DNA of 64,000 nt from Gammaproteobacteria bacterium HGW-Gammaproteobacteria-2. GTDB taxonomy: Bacteria > Pseudomonadota > Gammaproteobacteria > Xanthomonadales > Xanthomonadaceae. A program made the position numbers and the translations under genes. The notes beneath the pieces were generated by a model, which worked only from the letters and a program-made list of their open reading frames with translations, ran no database searches and was not told the DNA's origin. Shown in pieces: positions 35,127 through 44,439 of the stretch (position 1 is the first letter of the stretch; the number at the start of each line of letters is the position of its first letter). The stretch lies in assembly GCA_002840015.1 (NCBI GenBank), contig PGZE01000003.1, positions 57,758-121,757 of the forward strand, written 5' to 3'.

Positions 35127-35873
35127 TCAGCCGCCGAACACGCGTTTGAGCAGATCACTGCCGCGCTTGAGCGGGTTGTTGCGGATCGCCTTTTCTTCTT
35201 CGGCTATGTGATGAAACAGGCCATCGAGTGCCTTGTCGGTAACGTATCCATCAATATCCTGCATGTTTCCAGCGCCAAATGCACCGGCCAGAGCACCAGT
35301 CTTTTCAGTCAGTGTCTTGTAGCGTTGGGTGACATCATTATTGGCGGTGGCCTTGCTCACGATGGGAAGAAACGCATCACGTAGCCGATCTTCACTGACC
35401 TTGCGGAAGTATTGCGTGCCTGCATCATCACTACCGCGCACGATGTCCAGCGCGTCTTTGACCGTCATCGCACGAACGGTATCGGCAAAAATGTCCGCAG
35501 CCGCAGGAACCGCTTGCTCGGCAGCACGGTTCATGGATATCTCAAAGGCATCGACCGAGGCGCCGGCACCAAACTTGCGCGCCAACTTGGTTGCTTTGCG
35601 CAGGCTTTTCGGTGTGGCGATTCGCACCGCCTCATCGGCCAGAAAGCCGTCCGTCCTGCCGAGCCGGAGTACGGCATTTCGCGTACCTTGCGCCAGCGCT
35701 TCCTTGACACCGGCTGCTGCGTCAGCCTCGCCGACGGGCGCAACAGAATTCTCGGAAGTACTGGATTGACCCAACAGTTGGCCGAGGCGGTCGGAAAGCG
35801 ACTGCGCTGCACACGGGGCAGATAGTGCCAGCGTCAGACTTCCCAGAAACGGCAACAAGTACGCGGTACGCAT
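35127..35873 (-). CDS. DUF4197 family exported protein
   Basis: A 248-residue protein with a Sec signal (MRTAYLLPFLGSLTLALSA, cleavage near AA-Q), then GVKEALAQGTRNAVLRLGRTDGFLADEAVRI and the C-terminal ALDGLFHHIAEEEKAIRNNPL block that define DUF4197. Probably periplasmic; function unknown. ATG 35873 is preceded by AAGGAG; a much longer in-frame reading upstream lacks a signal peptide. Confidence 0.85.
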   Translation of the reverse strand: MRTAYLLPFLGSLTLALSAPCAAQSLSDRLGQLLGQSSTSENSVAPVGEADAAAGVKEALAQGTRNAVLRLGRTDGFLADEAVRIATPKSLRKATKLARKFGAGASVDAFEISMNRAAEQAVPAAADIFADTVRAMTVKDALDIVRGSDDAGTQYFRKVSEDRLRDAFLPIVSKATANNDVTQRYKTLTEKTGALAGAFGAGNMQDIDGYVTDKALDGLFHHIAEEEKAIRNNPLKRGSDLLKRVFGG

Positions 35874-36403
35874 CAATGGCTCCTTCACATGTATGGCAAA
35901 CGGGTGTCGGCTCAGGATTGCGTCAATTCGGCAGGTTGTTCGTTGTTCAGAGCATCCCCAGTGTAACGCTGTGAGCGCATACACACGGCCATCGTTGGCG
36001 TTACCAAGCACGTGGCCCGGCAAGTTGGGCCCGACTGCATTAGCCTGGCATGTTCAGGCTTGACTTGTTCAGAACATCGCAAAAGATTAGTCGAAGCCAT
36101 GACGGAAGATCCAAACGCGTTGCACTTGATTCTTGAGACCACCCAGCCGAGTGAGGCAAACCAACCATGATGGTAATTCATCCACCACGAAACCACCCGG
36201 TCACTACTCGCATTTATGCTAAAACCGGGTTAAAGTGACAAGCGCTGTGGTTGCTTGGGTCACTGAAGATCGTGGCCCGATGCGGTAGATCCAGATGATC
36301 CGCTACATCGATGCGCGTCGCTTTCTCCCGAGGCAATACAGCACCCGTGGCGAGCGGTTGATTTTTCGCCAGTCCTTTCACACACTGTTTTGGGAGCAAG
36401 TTT
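35874..36403. other. Intergenic region with the cold-shock gene leader
   Basis: No convincing gene in 530 bases. At 35940-35954 is TTGTTCAGAGCATCC, identical to one end of the repeat element at 63352-63474, perhaps a remnant. The last ~150 bases before 36404 are probably the long 5' leader usual for cold-shock genes; a paired ACCCGG/CCGGGT occurs near 36200-36230. Confidence 0.5.
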
Positions 36404-36613
36404 ATGTCGGATCGTCAAAATGGCACGGTAAAGTGGTTCAACGATGCCAAAGGCTTTGGTTTTATCAGCCGCGAGAATGGCGAAGATGTGTTTGTGCATT
36501 TTCGCGCCATTCAAGGTGACGGCTTCAAATCGCTGCAAGAAGGCCAGCAAGTGACCTTCAAGCTCGTGCAGGGGCAGAAGGGTTTGCAGGCGGACGAGGT
36601 CCAGGCACTGTAA
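36404..36613 (+). CDS. Cold-shock protein (CspA family)
   Basis: A 69-residue single OB-fold protein. Both RNA-binding motifs are clear: KGFGFI (RNP1) and VFVHF (RNP2), with the starting NGTVKWFND. It binds single-stranded RNA and DNA and melts RNA secondary structure. GGGAG lies 10 bases before the ATG. A perfectly palindromic terminator follows 23 bases after the stop, so it is monocistronic. Confidence 0.96.
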   Translation: MSDRQNGTVKWFNDAKGFGFISRENGEDVFVHFRAIQGDGFKSLQEGQQVTFKLVQGQKGLQADEVQAL

Positions 36614-36636
36614 TCTGACATGCTTTTATTGCAGCA

Positions 36637-36672
36637 AAACAGAATCCCGGGCATGCCCGGGATTCTGTTTTG
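36637..36672 (+). terminator. Intrinsic terminator after the cold-shock gene
   Basis: A perfect 36-base palindrome centred on GCATGC: AAAACAGAATCCCGGG pairs with CCCGGGATTCTGTTTT. It ends in a T-run and starts with an A-run, so it could stop transcription from both sides. Confidence 0.92.
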
Positions 36673-36728
36673 CGCGAAACGCAAACGTATTCAGCCAGTG
36701 TGGAGCACCCATGCTGAGACTTGACACT

Positions 36729-36875
36729 ACCTGAGTAGCGCTGATCTTCAGCAGGGTGGTGAGCCATATCTAAATCAAAGCAAGATCAGTCTGGCACATA
36801 GCGTTTGTCGCTCTGAGCGATTACCTGCCAATGCAAACTGAGTGCCGGGCTGCTGAAGATCAGCGCTAATCAGGT
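36729..36875. repeat. Inverted-repeat element, 147 bp
   Basis: Arms 36729-36754 and 36850-36875 are reverse complements with one mismatch in 26. The right arm has a near-copy at 37572-37596, directly before umuD. The interior is non-coding. No transposase is nearby. MITE-like or a duplicated regulatory segment. Confidence 0.7.
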
Positions 36876-36960
36876 GACACTAACTAACGAGCCAGGCCCC
36901 GCGAAATCGGGAATCTGTCAGCGCTGTCGCCACACATCTGTCCGTGCATATCGAATTGGC

Positions 36961-36988
36961 TTTTTACATAATATACATTATGCGAAGT
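36961..36988 (-). other. dif-like XerCD recombination site
   Basis: On the minus strand: XerC arm ACTTCGCATAA, centre TGTATA, XerD arm TTATGTAAAAA. E. coli dif has the XerC arm GGTGCGCATAA, the same centre TGTATA and the XerD arm TTATGTTAAAT. The inner 18 bases and most of the outer arms agree. dif sites are where XerC/XerD resolve chromosome dimers and mark the replication terminus. Only one copy is seen, so there is no sign of an integrated dif phage here. It lies in non-coding sequence. Confidence 0.85.
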
Positions 36989-37571
36989 AAACGAGCCGTC
37001 ACGACAGCCACGCCTCTACATGCCACATGTCTTCTGTCTCCCGCATTGAACTATGCTCCGCAACCGCAGCGTTGATGCATCACGAGCACAGGAAACCATG
37101 CCGCGCCAATAACAGACGCGCGAAACTATGCAGCAAACCGAATCAACTGCGTCAGGACCACGTCGCCGTCAGGCTCTTAGGCCTGATGGTGCTACCTTCG
37201 CATCAAGCGTTTTTACGCCAGCAGCGTACCAACAGACTTGTTCGCCTACCGCCGATGACCGGAACCGTACGCCGAGTAGATACAGTCATGGGCGCAACGG
37301 CCCATCATGGCAGCCCTGCAAACTAACCGTCACCCTGGCATCGTCGCCAAACCCCGAGACCGCCATTGCGCAGCGCGCCCAGGCTATAGAATGATTCTTC
37401 CAGCGGGCTCTCTCAATGGCTGAGTTGCCCCTCCCCAGCCTTCTCGCCAGCTGATTGGCGCCGCTCTTCGGCAGAAATGCGGAAGACCCAAATATTTATT
37501 CTATTTTCATACTGTTACGATGCATTCATCGCGCCATGCGATACCTTGTATTATCAGTTCCAGTGCCATTT
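36989..37571. other. Gene-free region between dif and umuD
   Basis: About 580 bases without a gene I can support. Short open frames (for example 37128-37394) have no recognisable family, start site or consistent codon pattern. An AT-rich stretch at 37485-37530 containing TACTGT, half of a gammaproteobacterial LexA box, is the likely umuD promoter region, but the second half-site is poor. Confidence 0.5.
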
Positions 37572-37596
37572 TGCTGAAGATCAGCGCCGATCAGGT
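37572..37596 (+). repeat. Solo copy of the inverted-repeat arm at the umuD ribosome site
   Basis: 23 of 25 bases match the right arm of the element at 36729-36875, and AGTGCC precedes both copies a few bases earlier. Its final AGG (37593-37595) is the best Shine-Dalgarno candidate for umuD, whose ATG is at 37603. Confidence 0.65.
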
Positions 37597-37602
37597 CCCG
37601 CC

Positions 37603-38049
37603 ATGTCCACGTCATCCGCCCGCGTATTAGGTCTCAGCACTCTCACCTCGACCATACCCGCCCTTCCTTTGGTTGGCATGCGGGTCACCTGCGGCTTTCC
37701 CAGCCCGGCCGATGATTTTCTGGGCGAGGATCTGGATATCACCAAGCGCTGCATCACCAACCCGGTAGCGACCTTCTTTGCAGAGGCCGAGGGCGACAGC
37801 ATGATCGGCTTTGGCATCCATCCGGGTGACACTTTAGTAGTTGATCGCTCGATCAAGGCCCAGGATGGGGATATCGCCATCGTGCTCTGGGAAGGTGGGC
37901 TGATGGTCAAAAAGCTGCGCTTTCGTCGGCACAGTGTTGAACTGGTTTCCGGTGACGATCAGCTCGCACCCATTCATGTAACGGAAGACTCCGAGCTTCA
38001 GGTCTGGGGCGTGGTGACCTGGTCGTTCCGCAAGCACTTGCGGCGGTGA
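37603..38049 (+). CDS. umuD: DNA polymerase V subunit UmuD (LexA-like autoprotease)
   Basis: A 148-residue S24 peptidase. The self-cleavage site is C30-G31 in VTCGFPSPADD; the catalytic dyad is Ser66 (EGDSM) and Lys103 (MVKKL). After RecA-stimulated cleavage UmuD' joins UmuC to form Pol V. The ATG at 37603 gives the normal length; the upstream frame is open but contains the repeat arm. umuC begins 3 bases after the stop. No convincing LexA box was found upstream. Confidence 0.94.
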   Translation: MSTSSARVLGLSTLTSTIPALPLVGMRVTCGFPSPADDFLGEDLDITKRCITNPVATFFAEAEGDSMIGFGIHPGDTLVVDRSIKAQDGDIAIVLWEGGLMVKKLRFRRHSVELVSGDDQLAPIHVTEDSELQVWGVVTWSFRKHLRR

Positions 38050-38052
38050 GCC

Positions 38053-39291
38053 ATGTTCGGCCTGGTGGATGGCAACAATTTCTATGCATCCTGCGAGCGG
38101 GTGTTCCAGCCCGAGCTGATCGGCAAGCCCGTCGTGGTGCTGTCGAACAACGACGGTTGCTGTATCGCCCGTAGCGATGAGGCCAAGGCACTGGGCGTGA
38201 AGATGGCGCAGCCGATCTTCGAGGTGGCGCCTCACATCCGCAACCAACTCATCATCCGTTCGGCCAACTTCGGGCTCTATGGCGACTTGAGCGGGCGAAT
38301 CGTAACCATCTTGCGCGACCTCTTTGCCCGAGTGGAGGTTTACTCAATCGACGAGAGCTTCATCAGCTTCGAAGGTGTGCGGGATCGCATACAGGCCGCC
38401 GCAGAAGCCCGAGCCCGGATACTGCAGTGGACGGGAATCCCCTGCTGCGTTGGTATTGCCCCCACAAAGACCCTGGCCAAGGCAGCCAACAAGCTGGCCA
38501 AGAAACATCCATCCGGGGTGTCCGTGATCGATAACCCCTCCGACCAACTCAAGCACTTTCCGGTTGCCGATGTCTGGGGCGTTGGCCGTCGGTTGACTGC
38601 ACGACTGGGTGAGGACGGCATCCTCACGGCCAGGAACCTGCTGGACGCGAACCCAGACACTTTGCGCGCCCGCTATGGCGTAACGCTCGCGCGCACCCAA
38701 CGGGAGCTGCAGGGCCTTGTCTGCACGGACTTGCAGGATGCCGAGCCTGACAGGCAGCAAATCGTCTGCTCACGTTCCTTTGGTCACGAGATTATCCAAC
38801 AGCAAGACCTTCATGAAGCCGTAGCAACCTTTGCGGTGATGGCCTGCGAGAAGCTGCGTGCCAGGCGCCTGAAAGCCTCAGGCGTATGGGTCTGGCTCAA
38901 CACCAATGCCTTCAAACTGGGCCAGGCTCAATATCATCCAGGCAAGGCGATGAACTTTGTTGCCCCGACCAGCGATACGCGCGAAGTGTTGACCGCGGCA
39001 AGTGCCTTGACACGTGCCATGTATCGAACCGGCTACCAATACAAAAAGGCGGGCGTAGGGCTGCTCGACCTGACTCAGTGCGACCAACAGCAAGGTGACC
39101 TGTTCGCTGGCGAGGATGTACGGTCAACCCGGACGATGGCGGTTCTCGATCAGGTCAACCAGAAATACGGGCGCGGTACCCTGGGCTTTGCGATGAGTGG
39201 ATGGCGGCGCACGCCGCAGTGGGGCATGCGCCAGGAAAACCTGTCGAAGGCATTCACGACAAAATGGGACCAACTGCTTCGAGTTGTCTGA
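38053..39291 (+). CDS. umuC: DNA polymerase V catalytic subunit UmuC
   Basis: A 412-residue Y-family polymerase. Motifs: FGLVDGNNFYASCE with the first catalytic Asp, YSIDES at 97-102 with the catalytic Asp-Glu pair, the helix-hairpin-helix VADVWGVGRRL and the C-terminal DUF4113 part. A clamp-binding QGDLF is present. It performs error-prone translesion synthesis. It forms an operon with umuD. Confidence 0.96.
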   Translation: MFGLVDGNNFYASCERVFQPELIGKPVVVLSNNDGCCIARSDEAKALGVKMAQPIFEVAPHIRNQLIIRSANFGLYGDLSGRIVTILRDLFARVEVYSIDESFISFEGVRDRIQAAAEARARILQWTGIPCCVGIAPTKTLAKAANKLAKKHPSGVSVIDNPSDQLKHFPVADVWGVGRRLTARLGEDGILTARNLLDANPDTLRARYGVTLARTQRELQGLVCTDLQDAEPDRQQIVCSRSFGHEIIQQQDLHEAVATFAVMACEKLRARRLKASGVWVWLNTNAFKLGQAQYHPGKAMNFVAPTSDTREVLTAASALTRAMYRTGYQYKKAGVGLLDLTQCDQQQGDLFAGEDVRSTRTMAVLDQVNQKYGRGTLGFAMSGWRRTPQWGMRQENLSKAFTTKWDQLLRVV

Positions 39292-39315
39292 GAAACTTTG
39301 AGAAACTTGACACTC

Positions 39316-39335
39316 ATCGACCAGACGTGGTCGAT
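39316..39335 (+). terminator. Stem-loop after umuC
   Basis: ATCGACCA pairs with TGGTCGAT around GACG, 24 bases past the umuC stop. It has no U-run, so it is a weak terminator candidate. A GAGAAACTT direct repeat lies just before it. Confidence 0.35.
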
Positions 39336-39514
39336 CGCTTCCGACACGGCCACGCGGTATCGTTGCCGTGGTCATGCTCCGTGATGCTGTGCTCAAGGGC
39401 GGCGGGCCGCGAATACAACAGCCACAAGAAACTTGCGCATCGTCAACAATACGCGCGCAAAACCAAAACATGTGGGTTCGACCGATCATCCGCACCAAAC
39501 TGCAGGACAACACC

Positions 39515-39994
39515 ATGACTACTCTTGCCAACATGATCGATGATCTGAGCCGTCAGCTGCCTGAGCTGCTGCACCCGCAAGCAGACGCACAGGTGGCACG
39601 AAGTTTTTCCCGCGCCTTCTACGCGCTTTACACTGAAATGCGCGTCGGCCCGGACGATGCGCTGCCAGCATCGATCCAGGCTTTTTTACAACAAACCGCC
39701 CCCGACATGCGCTCTGGCCTGTTGCCGCTGGATCGGTACCTATACAGCCGGATGGATGCATTGTTGGGGACGATATGGAAGTCCGATGAATGGTTGGGCT
39801 TGTGCCAACTGCGGTCCACGCGTGAGGCTCTGCGCGAGCTTTACGCGTCCTACTTGCCCATCGGGGACATAATGCCCGCCGACCCTGAACTAGACGCTGC
39901 AATCCGCGACAAGGGCAATCGCGAGGCGGTGCAGGACGCGAACCTGACCCCGACCAGATTTCCGGCCAGCCATTGGTGGTGGGGCATGTCCTGA
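39515..39994 (+). CDS. Hypothetical protein
   Basis: A 159-residue soluble, mainly helical protein (LANMIDDLSRQLPELL, FSRAFYALYTEM, SIQAFLQQTAPDMR, LRELYASYLPIGDIM) with several tryptophans at the C-terminus (SHWWWGMS). No signal peptide, metal motif or family recognised. CAGGA lies 8 bases before the ATG. It stands between umuDC and a MITE-like element and may be part of the same accessory segment. Confidence 0.6.
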   Translation: MTTLANMIDDLSRQLPELLHPQADAQVARSFSRAFYALYTEMRVGPDDALPASIQAFLQQTAPDMRSGLLPLDRYLYSRMDALLGTIWKSDEWLGLCQLRSTREALRELYASYLPIGDIMPADPELDAAIRDKGNREAVQDANLTPTRFPASHWWWGMS

Positions 39995-40025
39995 AGGCAA
40001 CACCGTCTCCTGTCCCTTCATTCTT

Positions 40026-40212
40026 CCTGATTAGTGTCGAACCTCAGCTGTGACGCGCTGTGAATCCTTCTCCCACCGGGAGAAGGTGGCCAGAAGGGCC
40101 GGATGAGGGTGCGGCGCAAGGAAATTATCGTCACGCTTACGTTGAACCCTCACCCCAACCCCTCTCCCGTGGGGAGAGGGGCAGAGTCAGCTGAGATTCG
40201 ACACTAATCAGG
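40026..40212. repeat. MITE-like element, 187 bp, with 25-bp terminal inverted repeats
   Basis: Arms 40026-40050 and 40188-40212 are reverse complements with one mismatch in 25. Inside are two smaller hairpins, CTTCTCCC with GGGAGAAG and CCTCTCCC with GGGGAGAGG, as in widespread proteobacterial repeats. The right end abuts the stop codon of the gene at 40213-40659. The outer CTGATTAG motif also occurs in the right arm of the 36729 element. Confidence 0.75.
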
Positions 40213-40659
40213 TCATTCTTTCAAGTCGAGCGGAACATATTGCGGCTGTGTGCCAGGTGCCATTACCACCTTGTACGGGATGCCCATGAACACGTTTTCA
40301 GCGAAAAAAACCAGATTCGTCCCTACCATCGCAGGCGGTGCAATTTCAGTGAAATCCGGGATGCCGAAATTGTGCAACCGAACCGCCCCTGGCGCCACTT
40401 CTTCGTCCGGATCTTCGGCGTCGTAGGTTGCCATATATTTCGTGTGGAATGCCGCAGGGTCCATGATCGGATCAAAATCTGATCCGTGCGCCAGATGGTT
40501 GACCACCTGCGCATAGGCGCGCACCCACTTTGGGTTAACCAGGGCGGGCGCAAGGCGTATCGCCTCAAGTGGATCGAAGGTTTCTACCTGTCCGATAATA
40601 ACTACTGGCGCGCCATTGCTGGCAAAATCGACCTCGATGGCAGGCAAGTCGTCAGACAT
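40213..40659 (-). CDS. Hypothetical protein
   Basis: A 148-residue soluble protein, acidic, with no cysteine and no signal peptide. Recognisable stretches are VVIIGQVETFDPLEAIRLAP and GIPYKVVMAPGTQPQYVPLDL. No family recognised; SecB was considered and rejected. GAGG sits 8 bases before the ATG at 40659 on the minus strand. The stop codon touches the right end of the MITE-like element, so the insertion may have set the present C-terminus. Confidence 0.6.
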   Translation of the reverse strand: MSDDLPAIEVDFASNGAPVVIIGQVETFDPLEAIRLAPALVNPKWVRAYAQVVNHLAHGSDFDPIMDPAAFHTKYMATYDAEDPDEEVAPGAVRLHNFGIPDFTEIAPPAMVGTNLVFFAENVFMGIPYKVVMAPGTQPQYVPLDLKE

Positions 40660-40821
40660 TATCGTTTCCTCGTTGCATGGTGGTGGCATTGGCCACAGGG
40701 AATTTATGCGTCTTGCAGCCGACGCGCATCACATCGCGGTACCTGATTTGCGCTGTATCTCAGCCCGGCACCTCATTCGTTGCTCATTCGCCATGAAAAA
40801 CCCAGTGTATTGAACGGTAAT

Positions 40822-41850
40822 TCAGTCTGGCTGAATAATCGATCCGTATCCTTGCGGATTCAACGCCTGCCAGCGCCACGCATCGCGGCACATCGCATCC
40901 AGATCATGTTCTGCCTTCCAGCCAAGCAATGCGTGTGCCAGGCCCGGATCGGCAAACACGGTGGCGCTGTCACCGAGCCGACGAGCAACAATATCGTACG
41001 GGATGGCTTTACCTGCGGCGCGCTCGAAGGCTTTGACCATTTGCAGCACGCTGACACCGCTGCCGGTGCCGAGATTGACGGTGACGCTGCGATCTTTGTT
41101 GCACAGATAATCCAGCGCATCGACATGGGCGCGCGCCAGATCCATCACATGCAGATAATCGCGCACGCCGGTACCGTCCACCGTTGGGTAATCATCACCG
41201 AACACCTGCAAGCGTTCGCGCCGACCGACGGCAACCTGGCACATGAACGGCATTAAATTGTTCGGCGGGCCGTTGGGGTCCTCGCCGATCAGGCCCGAAG
41301 GATGTGCGCCCACCGGATTGAAGTAGCGCAGCACTGCGGCGCGGAAGTTCGGGTCGGCAGTACACAGATCACCGATCAGTTGCTCCATCACCAGTTTAGT
41401 GCGGCCATAGGGGTTGCTCGCCTGCAACGGGGCATCCTCGCGCACCGGCACCTGCTCCGGGTCGCCGTATACGGTGGCAGACGAGCTGAATACCAACCGC
41501 CGCACGTTGGCTTCGCTCATCGCGCGCAGCACCGTTATCGTGCCGCTGATGTTGTTGTCGAAGTAGTCAAGCGGCTTTTTGCAGGACTCACCCACCGCTT
41601 TGAGGGCAGCAAAGTGCATCACTGCGTCAAACCGGTATTGCGAAAAAACCCGCTCCAGGCCGACCGAGTCCCTGACATCAAGTTCGTGCAGCGGCAGCGG
41701 CGCGCCGACGACCTGTTCCAGGCGAGCAACCGCAGCGCGTGAGCTGTTCGAGAAATTGTCGGCAATCACCACCTGATGGCCGCGCTCGGTGAGCACCACG
41801 CTGGTGTGTCCGCCGATGTAGCCAGCTCCACCCAAGACCAGAATCTGCAT
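40822..41850 (-). CDS. galE: UDP-glucose 4-epimerase
   Basis: A 342-residue extended SDR. NAD motif GGAGYIGGH at the N-terminus; catalytic Ser and Tyr/Lys in SSSATVYG and NPYGRTK; RYFNPVGAHPSG and the long-type PTVDGTGVRDYLHVMDLA are typical of GalE. It interconverts UDP-Glc and UDP-Gal (some forms also UDP-GlcNAc/GalNAc), supplying sugars for the adjacent EPS operon. The ATG at 41850 gives the family start. It is divergent from the dehydrogenase gene. Confidence 0.95.
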   Translation of the reverse strand: MQILVLGGAGYIGGHTSVVLTERGHQVVIADNFSNSSRAAVARLEQVVGAPLPLHELDVRDSVGLERVFSQYRFDAVMHFAALKAVGESCKKPLDYFDNNISGTITVLRAMSEANVRRLVFSSSATVYGDPEQVPVREDAPLQASNPYGRTKLVMEQLIGDLCTADPNFRAAVLRYFNPVGAHPSGLIGEDPNGPPNNLMPFMCQVAVGRRERLQVFGDDYPTVDGTGVRDYLHVMDLARAHVDALDYLCNKDRSVTVNLGTGSGVSVLQMVKAFERAAGKAIPYDIVARRLGDSATVFADPGLAHALLGWKAEHDLDAMCRDAWRWQALNPQGYGSIIQPD

Positions 41851-42033
41851 CGCCACTCTCCTGAACGGTTGTTCCGACATCACTTCACTTGCGTGCGATC
41901 CAATGCGCGCGCGTGCGTAGTGTAGTGTTTCGGCAGCATTGCCGGATTAGCGCGGGTTTTGCGTTGAATGAAACGCATTGGCTGGATAATGACGGCCACT
42001 TCACCACACAACCCTACCGAGATGAGCATCACC

Positions 42034-43323
42034 ATGAGCACCAAGCTGCCAGCACCCGACCAAATACGCGTTGCCATCATCGGTTTGGGGTACGTTGGCC
42101 TGCCGCTGGCAGTGGCTTTCGGCCAGCACCTGCCAACCGTGGGCTTCGACATCGACCAGGCTCGCATCGCCGAACTCAATGCCGGACGCGATCACACACT
42201 GGAGGTGTCCAGCAACGAATTGCGTGCGGCACAGCAGTTGCGTTGTAGCCATGACCCAGCCGATCTGCAAGGCTGCAATGTGTTCATTGTCACCGTCCCT
42301 ACCCCGATCGATGACTACAAGCGCCCCGACCTGCGGCCGCTGGAGTCGGCCAGTCGCACGGTGGGTCGGGCGATCCAGCACGGCGGCATGGCAATCTATG
42401 AATCCACCGTTTATCCCGGCGCAACCGAGGAAGTGTGTGTGCCGATCATCGAGCGCGAATCGGGACTGCGTTATCAGCGCGACTTCCACGCCGGCTACAG
42501 CCCCGAGCGGATCAATCCCGGCGACAAGGTGCATCGGCTGGAAACCATCACCAAGGTCACTTCCGGCTCCAGCCCCGAGGCGGCGCAGTTCGTCGACCAG
42601 CTTTACCGTCGGATCATCACTGCGGGAACCCACCTCGCCTCCAGCATCCGCGTGGCCGAGGCCGCCAAGGTAATCGAAAACACCCAGCGTGACGTCAACA
42701 TTGCGTTGATCAACGAGCTGGCGCTGATCTTCGAGCGCATGGGCATCGATACCCACGAAGTGCTGGAAGCGGCCGGCACCAAATGGAACTTCCTGCCGTT
42801 TCGCCCCGGCTTGGTCGGCGGCCATTGTATCGGCGTGGATCCGTACTACCTCACCCACAAGGCACAGCAGATCGGTTATCACCCGGAAGTGATCCTTGCC
42901 GGCCGCCGCATCAACGACAGCATGGGCAGCCATGTGGCGCAGCGGGTGATCAAACTGATGGCGCAGCGGGAAATCCCCACAGCCAATGCCAAGGTGTTGA
43001 TCCTGGGACTGGCATTCAAGGAAAATTGCCCGGATCTGCGCAATACCCGGGTGATTGACATCATCGCTGAGCTGCGCAGCTACAACGTTGACGTGGATGT
43101 TTGCGACCCCTGGGTGGACGGCACGCAGGCCAAGCATGAATATGGCATTGATCTGGTGGCAGAGCCTGAGAACGGGCACTACGATGCATTGATCATCGCG
43201 GTGAGCCACGACCAGTTCGTCAGCAAGGGCGCAAGTGGTGTGCGTGTACTGGGCAAGCCGGGTGCCGTACTGTTTGACGTAAAACGCGCGCTGCCACGCG
43301 AGCAGACGGATGGTTGCCTGTAA
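42034..43323 (+). CDS. tviB: UDP-N-acetylhexosamine 6-dehydrogenase (TviB/WbpO family)
   Basis: A 429-residue UDP-sugar dehydrogenase. NAD motif [10 protein letters not shown]; catalytic cysteine in [12 protein letters not shown]; the loop [13 protein letters not shown] is typical of the TviB/WbpO branch acting on UDP-GalNAc/GlcNAc rather than UDP-Glc. It makes UDP-HexNAc uronic acid in two NAD-dependent steps. ATG 42034 gives the usual N-terminus; in-frame ATGs at 42022 and 41968 are alternatives with no better ribosome site. First gene of the plus-strand EPS run. Confidence 0.9.
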   Translation: MSTKLPAPDQIRVAIIGLGYVGLPLAVAFGQHLPTVGFDIDQARIAELNAGRDHTLEVSSNELRAAQQLRCSHDPADLQGCNVFIVTVPTPIDDYKRPDLRPLESASRTVGRAIQHGGMAIYESTVYPGATEEVCVPIIERESGLRYQRDFHAGYSPERINPGDKVHRLETITKVTSGSSPEAAQFVDQLYRRIITAGTHLASSIRVAEAAKVIENTQRDVNIALINELALIFERMGIDTHEVLEAAGTKWNFLPFRPGLVGGHCIGVDPYYLTHKAQQIGYHPEVILAGRRINDSMGSHVAQRVIKLMAQREIPTANAKVLILGLAFKENCPDLRNTRVIDIIAELRSYNVDVDVCDPWVDGTQAKHEYGIDLVAEPENGHYDALIIAVSHDQFVSKGASGVRVLGKPGAVLFDVKRALPREQTDGCL

Positions 43324-43349
43324 TCCCTCAAAACCCGATCAGGATCACC

Positions 43350-44357
43350 ATGCGCGTATTGGTCACCGGCGCTGCCGGCTTTATTGGCTCCCACCTCTCA
43401 CAACGGCTATTGGCACGTGGCGACGAGGTGCTGGGATACGACAACCTGAATGCCTACTACGACCCAGCCCTCAAACAAGCACGGCTTGATCGCCTGACAC
43501 CGCACGACAGCTTCCGCTTTGTGAAGGCGTCGCTGGAAGATCGATCAGCGCTGGAACACGCGTTTACCCAGTTCGCTCCCCAACGCGTAGTGAATCTGGC
43601 GGCACAAGCCGGGGTGCGTTATTCGCTGGAGAATCCGCAAGCGTATATCGACAGCAACATTGTCGGCTTCACCAATATCCTCGAAAACTGCCGTCATCAT
43701 GGTGTCGAGCACCTGGTCTACGCGTCGTCCAGTTCGGTATACGGAGCCAATCGCAAGCTGCCGTTTTCAGTCGAAGACCCGGTCGATCATCCAGTGAGCC
43801 TGTACGCAGCCACCAAGAAAGCCAACGAATTGATGGCGCACACCTACAGCCATTTGTTCGGGCTGCCAACCACCGGGCTGCGTTTTTTTACAGTTTACGG
43901 GCCTTGGGGACGGCCAGACATGGCGCTGTTTCTGTTCACCCGCAAGATTCTCGCTGGCGAGCCGATCGATGTATTCAACAACGGCCATCACCGCCGCGAC
44001 TTCACCTACATTGATGACATTGTCGAAGGTGTGATCCGCACTCTGGATCGGGTACCGGCCGCAGATCCCGGCTACAACCCGCCCTCGCCCACTCCAGCGC
44101 GTTCAGCTGCCCCCTATCGGGTTTACAACATTGGCAGCCACCAACCGGTTGAGTTGCTGCGTTACATCGAACTGTTGGAACAATGCCTTGGCCGCAAGGC
44201 TGAGCGCCGCCTGTTGCCACTGCAACCGGGCGACGTGCCGGATACCTTTGCCGATGTTGAAGCCTTGCAACGTGACACCGGATACACACCGGCCACTCCG
44301 ATCGCCGAAGGAATTGCCCGCTTCGTTGCCTGGTATCGGGAGTTCTATCGCGTTTGA
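43350..44357 (+). CDS. UDP-uronate/hexose C4-epimerase, NAD-dependent (CapI/LspL-like)
   Basis: A 335-residue extended SDR with GAAGFIGSH, the catalytic SSSSVYGAN and LYAATKK motifs and [19 protein letters not shown], a stretch typical of UDP-glucuronate 4-epimerases. It would provide a galacturonic-type sugar from the product of the previous gene or from UDP-GlcA. A proline-rich insert ([13 protein letters not shown]) sits near residue 248. AGGA precedes the ATG at 43350. Confidence 0.88.
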   Translation: MRVLVTGAAGFIGSHLSQRLLARGDEVLGYDNLNAYYDPALKQARLDRLTPHDSFRFVKASLEDRSALEHAFTQFAPQRVVNLAAQAGVRYSLENPQAYIDSNIVGFTNILENCRHHGVEHLVYASSSSVYGANRKLPFSVEDPVDHPVSLYAATKKANELMAHTYSHLFGLPTTGLRFFTVYGPWGRPDMALFLFTRKILAGEPIDVFNNGHHRRDFTYIDDIVEGVIRTLDRVPAADPGYNPPSPTPARSAAPYRVYNIGSHQPVELLRYIELLEQCLGRKAERRLLPLQPGDVPDTFADVEALQRDTGYTPATPIAEGIARFVAWYREFYRV

Positions 44358-44439
44358 AATAGCTCGCCAGTTGCCTTCACAAGTGGCCGGAACGCACAAC
44401 GATCTGCGTTCTCTTTTATGCCTCCTGGGGAGTAAATCC

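Noticed and set aside
37027..37394. Short frames between dif and umuD as a possible gene
   Set aside because: No ribosome site, no family resemblance, mixed codon use. Treated as non-coding.
37495..37540. LexA box before umuD
   Set aside because: Only one half-site (TACTGT) is good; the facing half does not match, and LexA motifs differ in this order.
40213..40659. SecB, suggested by size and acidity
   Set aside because: The SecB core motifs (QRIYTKDISFE-like start, GIF...GLE) are absent. Left as hypothetical.
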